DNA of 64,000 bases from Vespula vulgaris. Its lineage: Eukaryota > Arthropoda > Insecta > Hymenoptera > Vespidae. Location of the stretch: positions 2,305,814-2,369,813 of the forward strand of contig NC_066602.1 of the NCBI RefSeq assembly GCF_905475345.1, read 5' to 3'. Both the position numbers and the translations under genes were made by a program. Of this stretch, positions 39,069 to 51,808 are shown piece by piece (position 1 is the first letter of the stretch; the number at the start of each line of letters is the position of its first letter). Below the pieces are notes generated by a model that made no database searches, was not told the DNA's origin, and saw only the letters and a list, made by a program, of their open reading frames with translations.

Positions 39069-39620
39069 GTAATGCAACGTCGCGTTAGCCAATCTGCAGT
39101 ATAACTAGTATTATGTTTACACCAGAAATTAACGTCTGACTAGCGAACGAGCAACGTGTGGTGCTGCCAATGTGGATAGGAATTGGACGATAGCCGCAGG
39201 GGTGAACGAAGGAAAGTGGGAAGTTCATTTAACCCCGATAGAAGCGTTGTTCGTTCTCGTTTACCACTAATACAAAGCCCGTGGAAAACACCATAGATAT
39301 TTTACATTAAAGTTTACATTTATCGTCGATAATAACCACTTTGGTAAGTAAGCTATATAGGAAATTATAATCAAGGATTGTTTTATCTTACGATAGAATT
39401 AGGATTTTTCATTGATACAAATTTTTCTTATTGATATTCTCGTATTTATGTAGTATCGTTATTCTATGATAAAGGAAAATCGATGGATATTTTTTTTATA
39501 CGCGAGGGAAAACAAAAATTTTGTTTACTTACTTATTTATTTATTTATTTATAAAAGCTACGTTTGCCTTGGAATTTTTAACTCGTTCGAAATCTCGTGG
39601 TTAATGTTGGCTCTTTCTAT

Positions 39621-39664
<44 letters not shown>

Positions 39665-39932
39665 ATGTAACTTTCATCTAGGAAGCACATCATAGTATAT
39701 ATATGTATACATATGTATATATATATGTATGTATCACATTTTCCAACGTTTAATTCCATTTACTCGTGGTAGCTACATACGTGTTCGAGCCCTGTTACGT
39801 TTCAAGTAACATAAAATCGTGTCGCTAACTCTCCGCGCCGAGCTAGAAACACGCTGTGGTTAAAGGAGACGTCATTCTAGAATCCTTTCAGTTCTTGGTC
39901 AACGGCTTATATGGTATAAAAAGATGAAAAAA

Positions 39933-39965
<33 letters not shown>

Positions 39966-40632
39966 AAGTTTCGTAAATGGCAAAAACTGTGAGACTCCTT
40001 TACTTCATACTCGTGAAAATCTCCGAGAAATAGAGGAACGAGAGAAAACTCGTGGTCTACGTTAACAAGCAAAATCGTACTCTGAAAGAAGAAAGCAAAA
40101 AAAGAAAAAAAGAGAAAGGAAAAGAAAGAGAACAAGAGGAGGGCTAAAAGAAAAAAAAAAGAAAAGAAAAGAAAAAAAAAGAAAACTTTAATCTCTCCAT
40201 TCTGTTGGCCGAGACTTACGAGATTATATGTCGTTTATACTTTTTACAAGGATTCAAATTTCGGTGACCGAAACTTTGAGAAAATAAATTTCTATTCGAC
40301 TGACCAGTTTCCAGATACCTTTCCCTTTTCTACTTACGTTGCAGCACGCGTTCTTTGCCTACTGGTAAATATTAGATCTCACAGCTGTAGCCAATGCTTC
40401 GTTTTATGCTCACTTATCCTTCTACCCTTTTGTATACACACACACGCACATATGTATATATATATATATATTTCTTTTTATTTTTCTTGACCACTTTCGA
40501 TTTTATAATCCGTCTAAATTTATTTAAATAACTTTGAAAGACTGACGTATACCGAAATTTGTTTATTGAACGAATCCTTTTAAAACACCCGTGCAAAAAC
40601 GTAACAAAATTTTGACTGGCGATAAAACGTTA

Positions 40633-40635
<3 letters not shown>

Positions 40636-40700
<65 letters not shown>
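40636..40700. repeat. Long (TC)n microsatellite
   Basis: About 32 uninterrupted TC units. Confidence 0.95.
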
Positions 40701-40704
<4 letters not shown>

Positions 40705-40994
40705 GATTTTATTATCTTCTAGACATATTTATTATAACATCGTGGACAGCACAGTTACACTACATAACGAGTATCTACCATTGTCGACATAAATATTTTC
40801 GACGTTTTGCAGAAAATAGGGAAAAAGGACGAAAGTAAAGAGGGGGGAAAAAAGAAAAAAGAACGATAACTCTTTGAATTTAATTCCCGTTGAACGCGTG
40901 TGCGCAATCGCCTAGATGATAACGCGATACTGCTAACGGTAAATTTTAGCGCAAATATCGCATTTCGATATTGCTCGAAACCTTCCCGTACCAT

Positions 40995-41040
40995 CCAACC
41001 AACCAACCAACCAACCAACCAACCAACCAAGCAACCAACC
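40995..41040. repeat. (CCAA)n microsatellite
   Basis: About ten CCAA units with one GCAA. Confidence 0.9.
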
Positions 41041-41579
41041 CGCGCGCCGAGTGCAACGTACTCCGAAGAAATATTAATTTTGATCGGCTGATATATATAT
41101 ATATATGTGTGTGTGTATGTGTATGTATGTATGTGTATACATTTTTTTCTTCGTAATGAGTTACACGCTTATATTCATTCTCATTTCGCTTTATACATAT
41201 GTACGTTGTTATTTGGTATAATGCATACGTTGCATCTATTGAAAATATAGAAACGATTATTAATTAATATATATATATTATTGTTATTATTATTATTCGA
41301 TAGATATTTTAATCATTTTCCATGATCGTGCTTGAGAATGATCTTTACGAAACGAAAAAGCTTGTATTCTCGTGCATGAGTATTAAAAAAAAAAAGAAAG
41401 AAAAAAGATCGTGCTCCGTCATCTATTTTTACTCTTTTTTTATTATTCCTTTTTTTTTCTTTTCTTTTCGAAGAAACGAAGGAAGGAAGTCAGACGAAAA
41501 AAGGATTTTTCTCAGTTGAGAACAAGGGAGAAAGAAGAAAAAACGAAAATAGAAATGACCGTATTTTTTTTCATTTTTC

Positions 41580-41654
<75 letters not shown>

Positions 41655-42367
41655 CTCTTTCTTTCGAATAACTAAAGTTATTTTAATCCTTATCCAAGGT
41701 TGATTCACGCCACGAGAGATTTAGCACGGTTCTCTTTGCGTAGAGAAATTTTCTACGTCCTTATTCCTCGCATCTCGGCCTCATTCAATTCCCATTGCTA
41801 GTACGGAATGGTTTGGAAGAAGGGACCAAGAAAAGAAAGAAAAAGAGAGAGAAATAGAGAGACTGAGAGAGAATGAAAGAGAGAGAGAGAGAAAGAAAGA
41901 AAGAGAAAGAAAGAAAGAAGATGGAGGAGGGAATGCACGAGGTTGCAAAAACGAGCGAGTAAATATCTTGCAGTGGCGGTAAACGGGAATTGAATAAACA
42001 TTTTTCAGCAAATAGACCCGACAATGGTACGAATTTAAAAGTCGCTGAGACGAGCACAGGTGGTTCTCAGTAGGGCGGTACGTACGCCGATTCGCTGGGG
42101 TAAAAGCTCCGAACGGAAAAATTGCATTTCAGCTAGCTACTACTACTCGTTCCTCTGACTCTTCTACCATTTCTTATCTTCTTCTATCCCAACCACTTGC
42201 TTCTTCTTCTTCTTCTTCTTCTTCTTCATTTTCATCTTTTTATATTTTCTCTTTTCTATCTCTCTCTTTCTTTCTTTCTTTCTTTTTCTTTCATAGCAAT
42301 TTTGCAGTCACCTTCTCTCACTTTTTTTTTTATACTACTGTCATAAAGCTTCTTCCTATTTCCTTTC

Positions 42368-42411
42368 TTCTTTTTCTTCTTCTTCTTCTTCTTCTTCTTC
42401 TTCTTCTTCTT
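42368..42411. repeat. (TTC)n microsatellite
   Basis: About 14 TTC units; a second shorter run lies at 42200-42226. Confidence 0.9.
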
Positions 42412-42782
42412 TCTCCTTTTCCACCCCCTTATCGTCATCCTCGTCGTCGAATGTAACCGAGTTTTCCGGTTTACCGGTTATCTCCCGATTCTTGCTGAGA
42501 ATTGGTTATAAATGCTAATGTACGAACCTACCCTCCTCTTTCACCACCTTCCTTCTCATCCTTCTCCTCCTCCTCCTCATACTCATCCTCATTCTCCTCC
42601 TCCTACTCCTCCTCTCTTCACGCTCTTCGTTCGTAACGTCGACGAAGCTACTACCAGGCAATCTTCACGAAAGAAGATTCCCGAGATGAAATACGGGCTG
42701 AGCGAGTTCTACGTAAACCGGCGAATCTTTATGATATTTCTGATTTTCTCGACCGGGAAAGTGCGAACGCGAGCAAGATATC

Positions 42783-42784
<2 letters not shown>

Positions 42785-42826
<42 letters not shown>
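42785..42826. repeat. (AG)n microsatellite
   Basis: About 20 AG units. Confidence 0.9.
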
Positions 42827-42828
<2 letters not shown>

Positions 42829-44733
42829 ATTCATTGAAGATTACAAGAGGTGAGAGAGAGAAAGAAAGATTAAAAAGAAACTTAAAACGGCACTACGTGT
42901 AATCGAATTTGTATTGGAAAGCAAATTTTCTGTCGATCAACTTTCAATATGTACATACGTATATACGTATGTATGTATATATCTATAATAAAAGTATCTT
43001 AAAATGTATTAGTATATTTCGCAAACACGTACATACGTAAATACGATTTTTATGGGTATAACTATTTTCAAGATGTCAAATATTCTCGTGAGACTTTTTT
43101 TTTCCTCTTTTTCTCTCTTCTCTTCTCTTTTCTTTTCTTTTTTTTTTTGTTTTTTCATTCTTTTTTTTTTTTTTTGAAGGAAAAGAGAACGCAGAAATAT
43201 AAAACGTAGAGAAAGGATATTGGATAATACGTTAACAACGTTTACAGTGTGCCACTTGCAAGCTCGCTCACATTATATACATAGGTTATATCTACGTAGA
43301 GTAGATAGGTATATACATACGTAGATTCGATTTATGATCGAGGGGTAGTTTGTCCTGTACCTATGGAAGTGTTTCTTTCCAGGCGAATACGCGTCGACTG
43401 ATCGAGAATACCGATCGATCACGAGAAGCAATAAATTAACGTCGAGTTAGTACTACCCAATGTGAACCAATTTCTCTTCGTATGCGTGCAACTTCCGCTT
43501 GTGCGTGTATACGTACATTCCTATGAAAGATGCATATATATATATATGTATATATATATATGTATGTATATATGTGTATACAGTGAACCAATAACTATCA
43601 GCACGTTAAATATCTCCGCCATTTGTTATAATATAAAAAGGTGTTACATACAAATGCGAAGACCTATGCAAATTTTCAAGGTCATCTTCGATACAAGTAA
43701 AAAAAATATTTACACTATCTTACGTCACTTTTCGTGTCATACAAATTTTGTATATAACATTTTTCTACGTTATAACAAGTATGATATTAATTTACTTATT
43801 GATTCACTCTGTATGTATGTATATATATATATATATATTTGTAAGATAATATTTTATAGCTTTTACGTAAACCTATAGAAAAGTGTAAATGGTGTGATGA
43901 AATCAACAGGAACGATTTGTCTATTCTAAACACCATTGGCTCTTTCATTCGAAACTAGGTCATCAAGCTCTCTCTCTCTCTCTCTCTCTCTCTACATCTT
44001 TATCTCTCTCTTTTTCTTCCTTTCTTTCTTTCCTTCTTTCTTTATACTAACTATGTGTTCTTCCGTCCAAGCAGCCAGGCAGCTTGGTTGTAAATCTTCT
44101 GGAGACAACTAGACGCTTCCTTGGACGATCTCTTCAACGCGAATTAAGAAGAGAAACGATGCTAGGTGAACATCCAACGCTGATTTCTTTCTGCGGTCTT
44201 CTTCGAGATTCTCCTCTCTCGTTTTCTTTTCTTCTGACGTGTTAAGTATCGTATTTATCTCGGGTATTGTATACTAATTGATACTTTCTGTCAAAGAGAG
44301 AAAGAAACGAGAGGGATAGAAAGAGAGAATGAGAAAGAAGGAATGACGGAGAGAGAAGAACTTGTAGAGTTTTCTTAAAGAAAGATAAAGACAGAGAGAG
44401 AGAGAGAGAGAGAAAAAAAAAGGTACAAATTAAAGTAAAAGAAGATAACTGATGTTTCGCGTAATACTTTCTATGCTTTAAGCAAGACACTCTTGAATTC
44501 CGGTAGGGACGACAAGGACGTTGAATTATCGAGGAAGATCCTTTGGGAAATCGTTGGAAAGAACTTCTATCGGCTTTTCTTTTCTTTTTCTTTTTTTTTT
44601 TTTTTTTGCTCCTTTGCTTTCCTCTTTTTTCTTGAATTTTTTCTGTCCTTCTCGTTCCTCTTTTCTTCATTTTTTCTTCTTCCCGTTCACTTAAGAAGGA
44701 AAATCAGCTGAATTCTTTCTGTGCATAGAAAAC

Positions 44734-44748
44734 ATGATCGACGATCAT
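44734..44748. repeat. 15-bp palindrome ATGATCGACGATCAT
   Basis: The arms are 7 bp with a 1-nt centre. A further TCGATCG follows, giving local GATC/CGAT density. Confidence 0.4.
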
Positions 44749-46225
44749 TGTCGATCGCGAGAATAGAAAAGATAATAAGGAATTGGTAAACAGAATGGTT
44801 GACGATCAATCAAAAAAGCATCGTGTCGATTATTATAATAATTTGTACGATTTAATGATAGCAAAGAGAGGAAAGGAATGATAGAGAAAGAAGATAGAAG
44901 AAATTTAAGATAACATTTACAATTTCTTTTCGATGGTGACTTCTTAAAAATTCACGTTGCAAGAACAACGATACAAACCAATCCAAGTTAAGAAAGACTC
45001 GTAACGGATAGAAAGATATCGTCTAAAAGATTTTATCCATACATAAATTCATGTATGAAGGGGTGGGAGGGGGAAGATGGGTTGAAGTCTCAGCTTCGAA
45101 TCTCCAACTTCTTTCTGAGTAGCACGAATGATTCAATGCTTGGGACTTGTCAGAGACGTCAAGAGAGATTTGAATCCGAGACGCTTTTCACAAAGGATTT
45201 TTGTCCTTTGTCGTTCACCATAGCGTGGATTTTGTAAATGGCACAGGTCGAAAGTTGCCGATGGTTATCAAACGTTTTTCAACGATATTCCTTATGACAG
45301 ATATTTCTCGTCGATTCGTCCTTTAATAAAGAGAACAAAAATAAAACAAAAACGAGAACAAAAAACTTTTATATTCTTTCTGTAACGATTAAAAAAAGAA
45401 AGCGAAATTGTAATCGAAAAGGACGATTTCGTTGGATACTTCCACTCGCGTCGAGAATCAATCGAATGAACATGTTGATAAAAAAAAAAAAAAATAAAAA
45501 AAGAGAAAAAAATTTTTTGAAAAAAGAAGGCTTAAGCATCAACGATTAATTGCCCGAGATATAATTTTTTTACGAGTCACTTTTAAATGAAGTTGATTAA
45601 AACAGCGATGATGGCGACCGGACAATATACCGAAAGTCAAACTTTATTTCTCCATTTTTGCGAATGAAAGTACAATAATGCGAGCGAGCGAACGACCAAG
45701 GGAGTTTGGGGAACGAAAAGGGACGTGACGGAATTTCAGTATATCACTTTACGCGACCGACCTTTTCGTACTTCCTCTATATCCCACCAGTACCATAAAC
45801 GTTAATGCAAAGGGGAGATACGAATTTCGTACGATCCTATTCTCTTCTCTTCCATCCTCTTCTCATTATCTCGGGTGATACTCGTGATAATATAAATTAC
45901 ATTCGGATACACATAGAAAATTCTTTTTCAAGAAAACTCCATTCCAACTTTCATATATTTCTATGTACGTATGTATGTATGTATGTATGTATGTATGTAT
46001 ACGTTCTATATTGTACATTAAGAAACTTGTTATTATTATAATATCTCATTTGTTTGTTATTTTGTTTCTTTTTTCTTTCTTTCTTTCTTTTTCTTTTTCT
46101 TTTTTTTTTTTTTGATTTATTTTTTTACTTTACCTTTAGCGTTTAATTTCGTAAATTTTTTCTCCATTAAGAATTTTAAATTTCTGTGAGAGTATATTAT
46201 GTTTTTATTTTTCTTTCTATTCTTT

Positions 46226-46268
<43 letters not shown>

Positions 46269-46269
46269 A
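46226..46269. repeat. (AT)n/(GT)n compound microsatellite
   Basis: AT run passing into about 13 GT units. Confidence 0.9.
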
Positions 46270-46691
46270 TCCTAGAATATAAAATATATCTTAGATATAT
46301 ATTTTAGAATATTGAATATATCTTATATATATTCTTTCTTTCTTTATTTCTCTTCGTCAAACACTTGAAACTTTCATCAAATGGTTCTTCGGGTTTCTGT
46401 TTTTTGAAGGGACAGACAACCCTGAGAGTAAAAGATAGATGAAGATAGATGGATAGGGAAACAGAGAAGGACAGAAATAGAAAGAGAGGAATAGAAAGGG
46501 AAATTTACATTCGTAAGTACCTGCGATGAGCGAGAACGCGTTATTTCTTATTCATTCCAACCCCTCGACAACTTGACGATAACTCCTTCTCTGATTAAAG
46601 ACGCGCTCCTTTTCTCTTGTCTCGTTGTTCTCCTTCCTCGATGGACCGTTTTCGCCCATCGATTCTCCTCCTCCTTCTTTCGCTTCTCCAT

Positions 46692-46740
46692 CTCCTCTTT
46701 CTCCTCTTTCTCCTCTTTCTCCTCTTTCTCCTTCTTCTCC
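46692..46740. repeat. 9-bp tandem repeat CTCCTCTTT
   Basis: About four units of CTCCTCTTT. Because the unit is 9 bp, both strands stay open (Ser-Ser-Phe on +, Gly-Glu-Arg on -). Confidence 0.75.
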
Positions 46741-47207
46741 TCTTTTCTTCTCTCTCAGCTCTTCCATTTCCATTTGCGTATTTTAAAAGCGTTACTGTAT
46801 TTTCAAGTAGTCGAGCGTAGGTAACTTTACTTTAGGAAAAAAAGTGTTACGAATTTTCTTCCCGTTTTCTTATTCAAGAACGTTCATATCGTTTCATACT
46901 TTTAAACTCTTAGTAATCTAACCTTTTTCTTCTTCTTCTTTCTTTTCTTTTCTTTTCTTTTTCTTACCAAAGAGAAAGAGAAAGAGAGAAATATCTTACG
47001 GCAACTGTCGAAATTAAAATTAATAATTTTGCTATCTTCAAGGAATAAATTAATTGAACGTATATATGTAACGATAATAATTATCGACGAAATGAAAGAT
47101 TTATATTGATTAAGAAAAGAGAATTATTGAAATTATGTATGTATGTATGTACGTATGTATGTATGTATGTATGTACGTATGTATTTGTTTTTGTTTTGTT
47201 TTTGCAG

Positions 47208-47450
47208 AAAATCCATCCGAAACGCATCGGTTGGCAGGAACGAAAAATGAAGAAAATATCTTGGCTCGTTTCGTACGATCGATCATCCTCGTTCTTCCGG
47301 TCGAATCTTGAAACGACAATCTCATCCAGTCGATTGAGTCTCGTCGAGCAACGTAATAAGAATCTCGGTGTTAGTGATAAGAGAAAGGAGAGGAAGCGGC
47401 TTGCTAAAGAAATATTTTTAAGGGAGTCTCAGCTGAAACGTGGAATATAA
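47208..47450 (+). other. Candidate exon upstream of the K2P start (5' exon, or terminal exon of another gene)
   Basis: A strong-looking acceptor (GTTTTGTTTTTGCAG, ending 47207) precedes about 240 bp of less AT-rich, non-repetitive sequence. It is open to a TAA at 47448 and would encode about 80 residues beginning KIHPKRIGWQERKMKKIS, rich in Lys, Arg, Ser and Glu. An internal ATG lies at the MKKISWLV position. It sits 1.0 kb upstream of the K2P start on the same strand, so it could be a 5' leader exon, an alternative first coding exon or the last exon of an unseen gene. No family was recognised. The frame upstream of the acceptor is only a TATG/TACG repeat, and T-tract plus CAG can arise by chance here. 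Confidence 0.3.
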
Positions 47451-48073
47451 AGTGGATTTGTTGCTGAGAACGATAAAGCAGAATGCGATAAAGATAAATA
47501 GAGGAAAAAAACAAAGACAGACAGAGAAAGAAAGAGAGAGAGAGAGAGAGAGAGAAGGAGTTATGTACGTGTAAAAAAAAAAAAAAGAGAGAAGAAAACA
47601 TTCAAATGGACATCGACGACAAAATAAACGATTCACCTTGTATTATACTAAACTAAAGAAATATATCGAAGATTGATTAGACAACATTTTAAACGCTCTG
47701 ATAAATATCCTATAAAAGTTTGAAGATCATGTTACCGATATATTCGAAAAATTGGGAAACATACTTAAGACGTTGTAAATGTTTCGTTAAAGAAAATAAT
47801 TACGTCGATACGAAACGAGAATTATTATTTTTCTTTTAGATCATAAATTTAATAGTACATTAAAAAAAATTTAATATCAAATTAAAGTGGCTCGAGGGTG
47901 GCGAGGCAAGAAAGAAAAGGTTATACATGGACGCGTCGGAGGAGAGTGAAAGCAGAGTGAAAGACGATAGATCGATTCCTTGACGAGAATGAGATTCCTT
48001 AGAAAGAGTTAGATCTGAGTAAAAGATAGATATATAAACGGACAAAGAGAACACGAGAGAAAGAGAAAGAGAC

Positions 48074-48116
<43 letters not shown>

Positions 48117-48481
48117 ATTAAACTTGAAAGAAAGAGAAAAAGATTTATGATAACTGTGCTTTTAAAAGGGTAATGTAACCATTTAAGGTTAACGCGTACA
48201 ATTAAAAAAAGGAACTCTTTATTCGTCCATTCTACTTCTTTTTTTCTTTTCCTTATTTTTTTTTTTCTTTTTTCTATCTACCCTTTTTTTCGTTTCAAAC
48301 TTATCAACATACAAATCGCATTTCGTAAAATTAAATTTAACGAGACGACTAAATGCTCGCGTACGGGAGAAAATATCAAAGAATTATACTTTCCTTGCGA
48401 CAAATGCGTTTTTATCCGAGTAATAAAAATAAAAAGGTGGTGATCCTTTGATAAAGGAAGGAGAAAAAGGTTGGAGGGAGA

Positions 48482-48853
48482 ATGGAGAAAGACAACGTTA
48501 GACATTATAGGGCTTACGAGGGTTTTAAGCCAGCCAATAATGGCAACACCTCGTCCCTTAAAAGAACTACGTCGGAACATCCAAAAACTTTGCATCCATC
48601 GAGACAAGTTAGATGCTTATGTTTCGGTGGTATACCAGACAAGGCTAGCCAACAATCCTTCCTAAAGGGTTTCGCCATAAATCTTGGTATATGTGCATTA
48701 ATGGTCGCTTATACGTTACTGGGAAGTTTCATATTCCTTGCAATCGAGGGTGGTACCGATTCTACGGACAACGTTGGGATACATCGAGCGTTGGCAACCA
48801 TTGCTGTTAGTAGTCAATCTAATAAAAGGAATACCACAGCCTGGTTGATGCAG
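48482..48853 (+). CDS. K2P (TWIK-type) potassium channel, first coding exon (residues 1-124)
   Basis: This exon encodes the start of a two-pore-domain potassium channel, a plasma-membrane leak channel that works as a dimer. The ATG at 48482 follows an in-frame TAA at 48452-48454, so it is the first Met of this frame. Residues 1-60 are a polar cytosolic N-terminus ending in a Cys-rich patch (RCLCFGG, 44-50). Residues about 63-88 form TM1 (INLGICALMVAYTLLGSFIF), followed by the acidic AIEGG typical of K2P TM1 ends. The rest begins the extracellular cap; N117-T-T is a potential N-glycosylation sequon. The exon ends CAG|GTAATT after a complete codon (phase 0) and joins in frame to the exon at 49198. 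Retaining the intron would add 12 residues before a stop. The family is inferred from TM1 plus the pore helix in exon 2; the exact K2P subgroup is not resolved. Confidence 0.88.
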
Positions 48854-49197
48854 GTAATTTTATTATCTCCAAATATTAATCCACGAAGATAAAGACGATC
48901 GATTAATTTCTATTTCTTTTATCTTTTTTCTTCCTTTCTTTTTTTTTTCAATTTATCTTACGTTCCACTGAAATTCTTGCAATTATTTAATACGAAATGA
49001 AACTATACAAAGATGATAAATATCGCGACGCAAGTAAATGAAAATGTATAGATAAATGAAATAAATGATAATAAAATGAATGAGTAATATCAATAAATGA
49101 AAATGACAAATAATGATACAAAAGTAATATGAAAGTCATTGCGAAAATAATTACAATAATTTGTTTTTTTGTTTCTCCTTTTTAATCGTTCGTCAAG
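48854..49197 (+). other. K2P intron between coding exons 1 and 2
   Basis: This 344-bp AT-rich intron has a GTAATT donor and a CAAG acceptor preceded by a T-rich tract (about 49160-49185). It interrupts the reading frame with stops and splits the coding sequence between codons. No internal element was seen. Confidence 0.8.
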
Positions 49198-49489
49198 GTA
49201 AATAACGAAGCACGCGCGAAAACCGTCGAAAATATATGGATACTCACGGAAAGCTTGAACATTCTCTACCGTGAAAATTGGACGAGATTGGCCGCGCAAG
49301 AGATCGCACGGTTTCAGGATCAACTGGTGAAAAGGATCACGGAGGACATGATGGCGACACAGAATACTGGCACGTACACCGGTAGTACCGGTGTAAACGG
49401 CGATAGTGTCACGGAACGACGAATACCCGAGTACGAGTGGAACTTCGCCAAGGCGTTTCTATATTCTTTAACAGTACTGACTACCCTAG
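49198..49489 (+). CDS. K2P (TWIK-type) potassium channel, second coding exon (residues 125-221)
   Basis: This exon continues the K2P channel. It follows a pyrimidine-rich acceptor (TCGTCAAG|GTAAAT) in the same phase as the exon 1 donor. Residues 125-175 are charged and helical (VENIWILTESLNILYREN onward), as expected for the extracellular cap helices. N151-W-T is a glycosylation sequon. A Thr/Gly/Ser-rich loop (about 178-195) leads to pore helix 1, WNFAKAFLYSLTVLTTLG, which matches the family pattern W-x-F-x-x-A-x-x-[FY]-x-x-[TS]-x-x-T-T-[IL]-G. The exon ends CTAG|GTGAGT in phase 1, splitting the Gly codon of the selectivity filter. The next exon should supply Y/F-G-N/D, TM2, the second pore and the C-terminus, and I could not find it in the window. 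The coding sequence is therefore partial at its 3' side, not visibly broken. Confidence 0.88.
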
Positions 49490-50117
49490 GTGAGTATTTA
49501 CTCTCTCGTAATTAAATATTCTAGGGATACAGATTACTATCCTATAGCTAATACCTAGTCCGAGATTCAAGAGGTTCTTTAAACATTCAAGGAAGAGCTT
49601 CTATCGTCTTCGAGTAAGCCATTGAATTAATAATGCTAATTCTATAGGTAGATTAGTGTTGTGGAATTAGAAATTGAGATACCCTACTTTTCTTTTTTTC
49701 TTTTTTTCTTTCTTTTTCTTTTTTTTATTTTTTTTTTTTTTTTTTTGATCGATCTATCGATCAGAAATTTATCAGCCTTTGAAACTGATTGTCAGTTCCG
49801 ACTGGACGTTGTTGAATTTATGTTATGTAAAACGAGAAAGTGTGAAAGAGAAAAAATATAGAAAGGGTATAAGATTTAATGAGAGTGATTTCCAATATAA
49901 TTTATCGTTGATCCGAACAATGAGTAATAAAGACAAATTATTAGTTATGGTTAGTCGATAAAATTATGGGAAATACGAATACGACGCTTTTCTTATTTCG
50001 ATGTCATACGGAAGATTTGTATCTGTTCAAAGAGTACCGAATAGAAAATAAGCCGACGTCGTGCTATAATATTTGTATGTAATTAATAGATCAGTAGGTA
50101 TAGAGAGAGAGAGAGAA

Positions 50118-50149
<32 letters not shown>

Positions 50150-50258
50150 TACCCTACTTGAGGAGAAACATTACTGCATGAACGGTTAATTACTGAAAGC
50201 AAATATCATATAATTTAACTCTGCTTGTAGTGACTTCTGAAGCTTGACAGGATCATTT

Positions 50259-50294
<36 letters not shown>

Positions 50295-50335
50295 GCGGCA
50301 ATAGTAGTAGTAGTATTAGTAGTAGTAATAGTAGC
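50259..50335. repeat. (GCA)n then (GTA)n trinucleotide tract
   Basis: About ten GCA units, two GCG, then interrupted GTA units, in the presumed K2P intron. Confidence 0.9.
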
Positions 50336-50704
50336 GATAGCTAAATAGAGTCAACGTTCATAGTAATTTCCTGATTTCAATACGAGAAAGATCTGGTACC
50401 TGTTATTTAGCAAGTTAGATGTATCAAGACTCTCTTCTGAATCTTATTGTCCTCGAATTTCTTCCTATGCTAAAACAGCCTGATGATAATTATCTTGTTT
50501 ATCTAAATCACTTCTAAATTTGTCTATCATCCAAACAAACAAACAATCGTTCGATTCGCAAAACTTTATCTACGTATTTTTTACAATATCTTCTTAATAA
50601 AAAATATCAAACGTTGTTTCGAATGACAGAAAAACTAAATCAATGTTTCTGTTTTTTATGCATTTTTTTAATTTTTTGTTTTACGTTTGTGATATCGTTA
50701 GAAT

Positions 50705-50960
50705 CTGAAAGATCGAGGAGATCTACTTAAATCGTTGTTCGACCTATAATCTATTTAAACTACTTAGTCTTTTCTGCCTGACCGATAACCGAGCGAAACT
50801 ACTTACACGTTACTCCAACCGATAACCTTCGTACGAGTGAAACTACCTGCATTTTAGCTTGACCATTGATCGAGCCACTCTACTTATACTTTAGTTCAAC
50901 CAATAATGGAACCACGTTACTTGTACTCTCGGCTGACTATCCATACGTCTTTACTACTCC
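50705..50960. repeat. Degenerate 37-bp minisatellite in the presumed K2P intron
   Basis: Successive units start CCTATAATCT (50743), CCGATAACCG, CCGATAACCT, CCATTGATCG and CCAATAATGG. They share a central CTACTT(A/G) at unit positions 19-25 and end TCAA or CTGA. Three units are exactly 37 bp, one is 39 and one is 44 with an extra TCGTACG. A weaker unit precedes (from about 50705) and another follows (to about 50960). A 37-bp period is not a multiple of three, which argues against coding. Confidence 0.65.
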
Positions 50961-51225
50961 TGCCAATACTGTCCACTATTCAAGTAGACTATATAGAAGG
51001 CTTTGATCGTTATCGCGTGTATCTATACGACCTAATCACATTAATCTCAAAACTATAGCGACTACAAGGGCTATATCAAAAGGGAAGTTATCGCAGTCGT
51101 TAACTTCTAGCATAGGTGCATATTCTCTAAGTTCGGAGTTTGCATTCGAGCGATCAAATTCTGAAGTTCGTTTAGGGTTTGTTGACACGTGCTCTCAGGT
51201 TTCACGATCTAAGCACAAGTTCTCT

Positions 51226-51302
51226 ACTACTACTGCTACTTCTGCTGCTACCGCTGTTACTGCTATTTCTGCTGCTGCTGCTGCTGCTGCTACTGTTGCT
51301 AC
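51226..51302. repeat. Imperfect (CTG/CTA)n trinucleotide tract
   Basis: Interrupted CTG, CTA and CTT codon-like units that read as poly-Leu on +. Confidence 0.8.
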
Positions 51303-51808
51303 CTCGACAAAATTTAATAGGATATCTCTATTTCTCCGTTAAAAATAAAATTATAAGGAAAATGAGGGAACATGTTGTCTCTTTTTCTTATCTTCTTTAT
51401 CTTACTCTCTCTCTCTCTCTCTCTCTTTTTCTTTTTCTTTTTTTCTTTTTTTCTTTTTCTCTCCGGTTTTACATTTACCTGTCTTGGATCATTAGATGGA
51501 AATGGAGAAGATTGTAGAATATGTAGAATATGGGGGATGAATTTTTAACGAGGGAAAGCTTTTCAATATTTAGAAGAGACAGGAAATCGTTGTTTAAAAT
51601 GGTAAGGACGAAACAGGAGGAGGAGAAGGACCAATATGAGGGCTGGCATCAATTTTCAAGGCAAACAAAGTTGGACATTAGCTTATAATAGGCAATGGTG
51701 GTATATAGTTGGAAATCTTTTGTCCTTTTACCATAGAGATTGGAATCGTTGCTTCGAGGTAATAGAAAGACGACAATATTACTCCTGGTATGGTCAGTCT
51801 GAACGAAA

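Larger units (their letters stand above)
38427..47207. other. Gene-free stretch upstream of the K2P gene
   Basis: Mostly microsatellites (TC, CCAA, TTC, TATG) and poly-A/T, with GC-richer unique patches at 38.9-39.3, 42.45-42.78 and 45.6-45.8 kb. I see no promoter or exon that can be assigned. Confidence 0.5.

Noticed and set aside
43462..43878. 138-codon Tyr/Ile-rich frame
   Set aside because: Interrupted TA/TATG repeats give Tyr-Ile runs; there is no domain.
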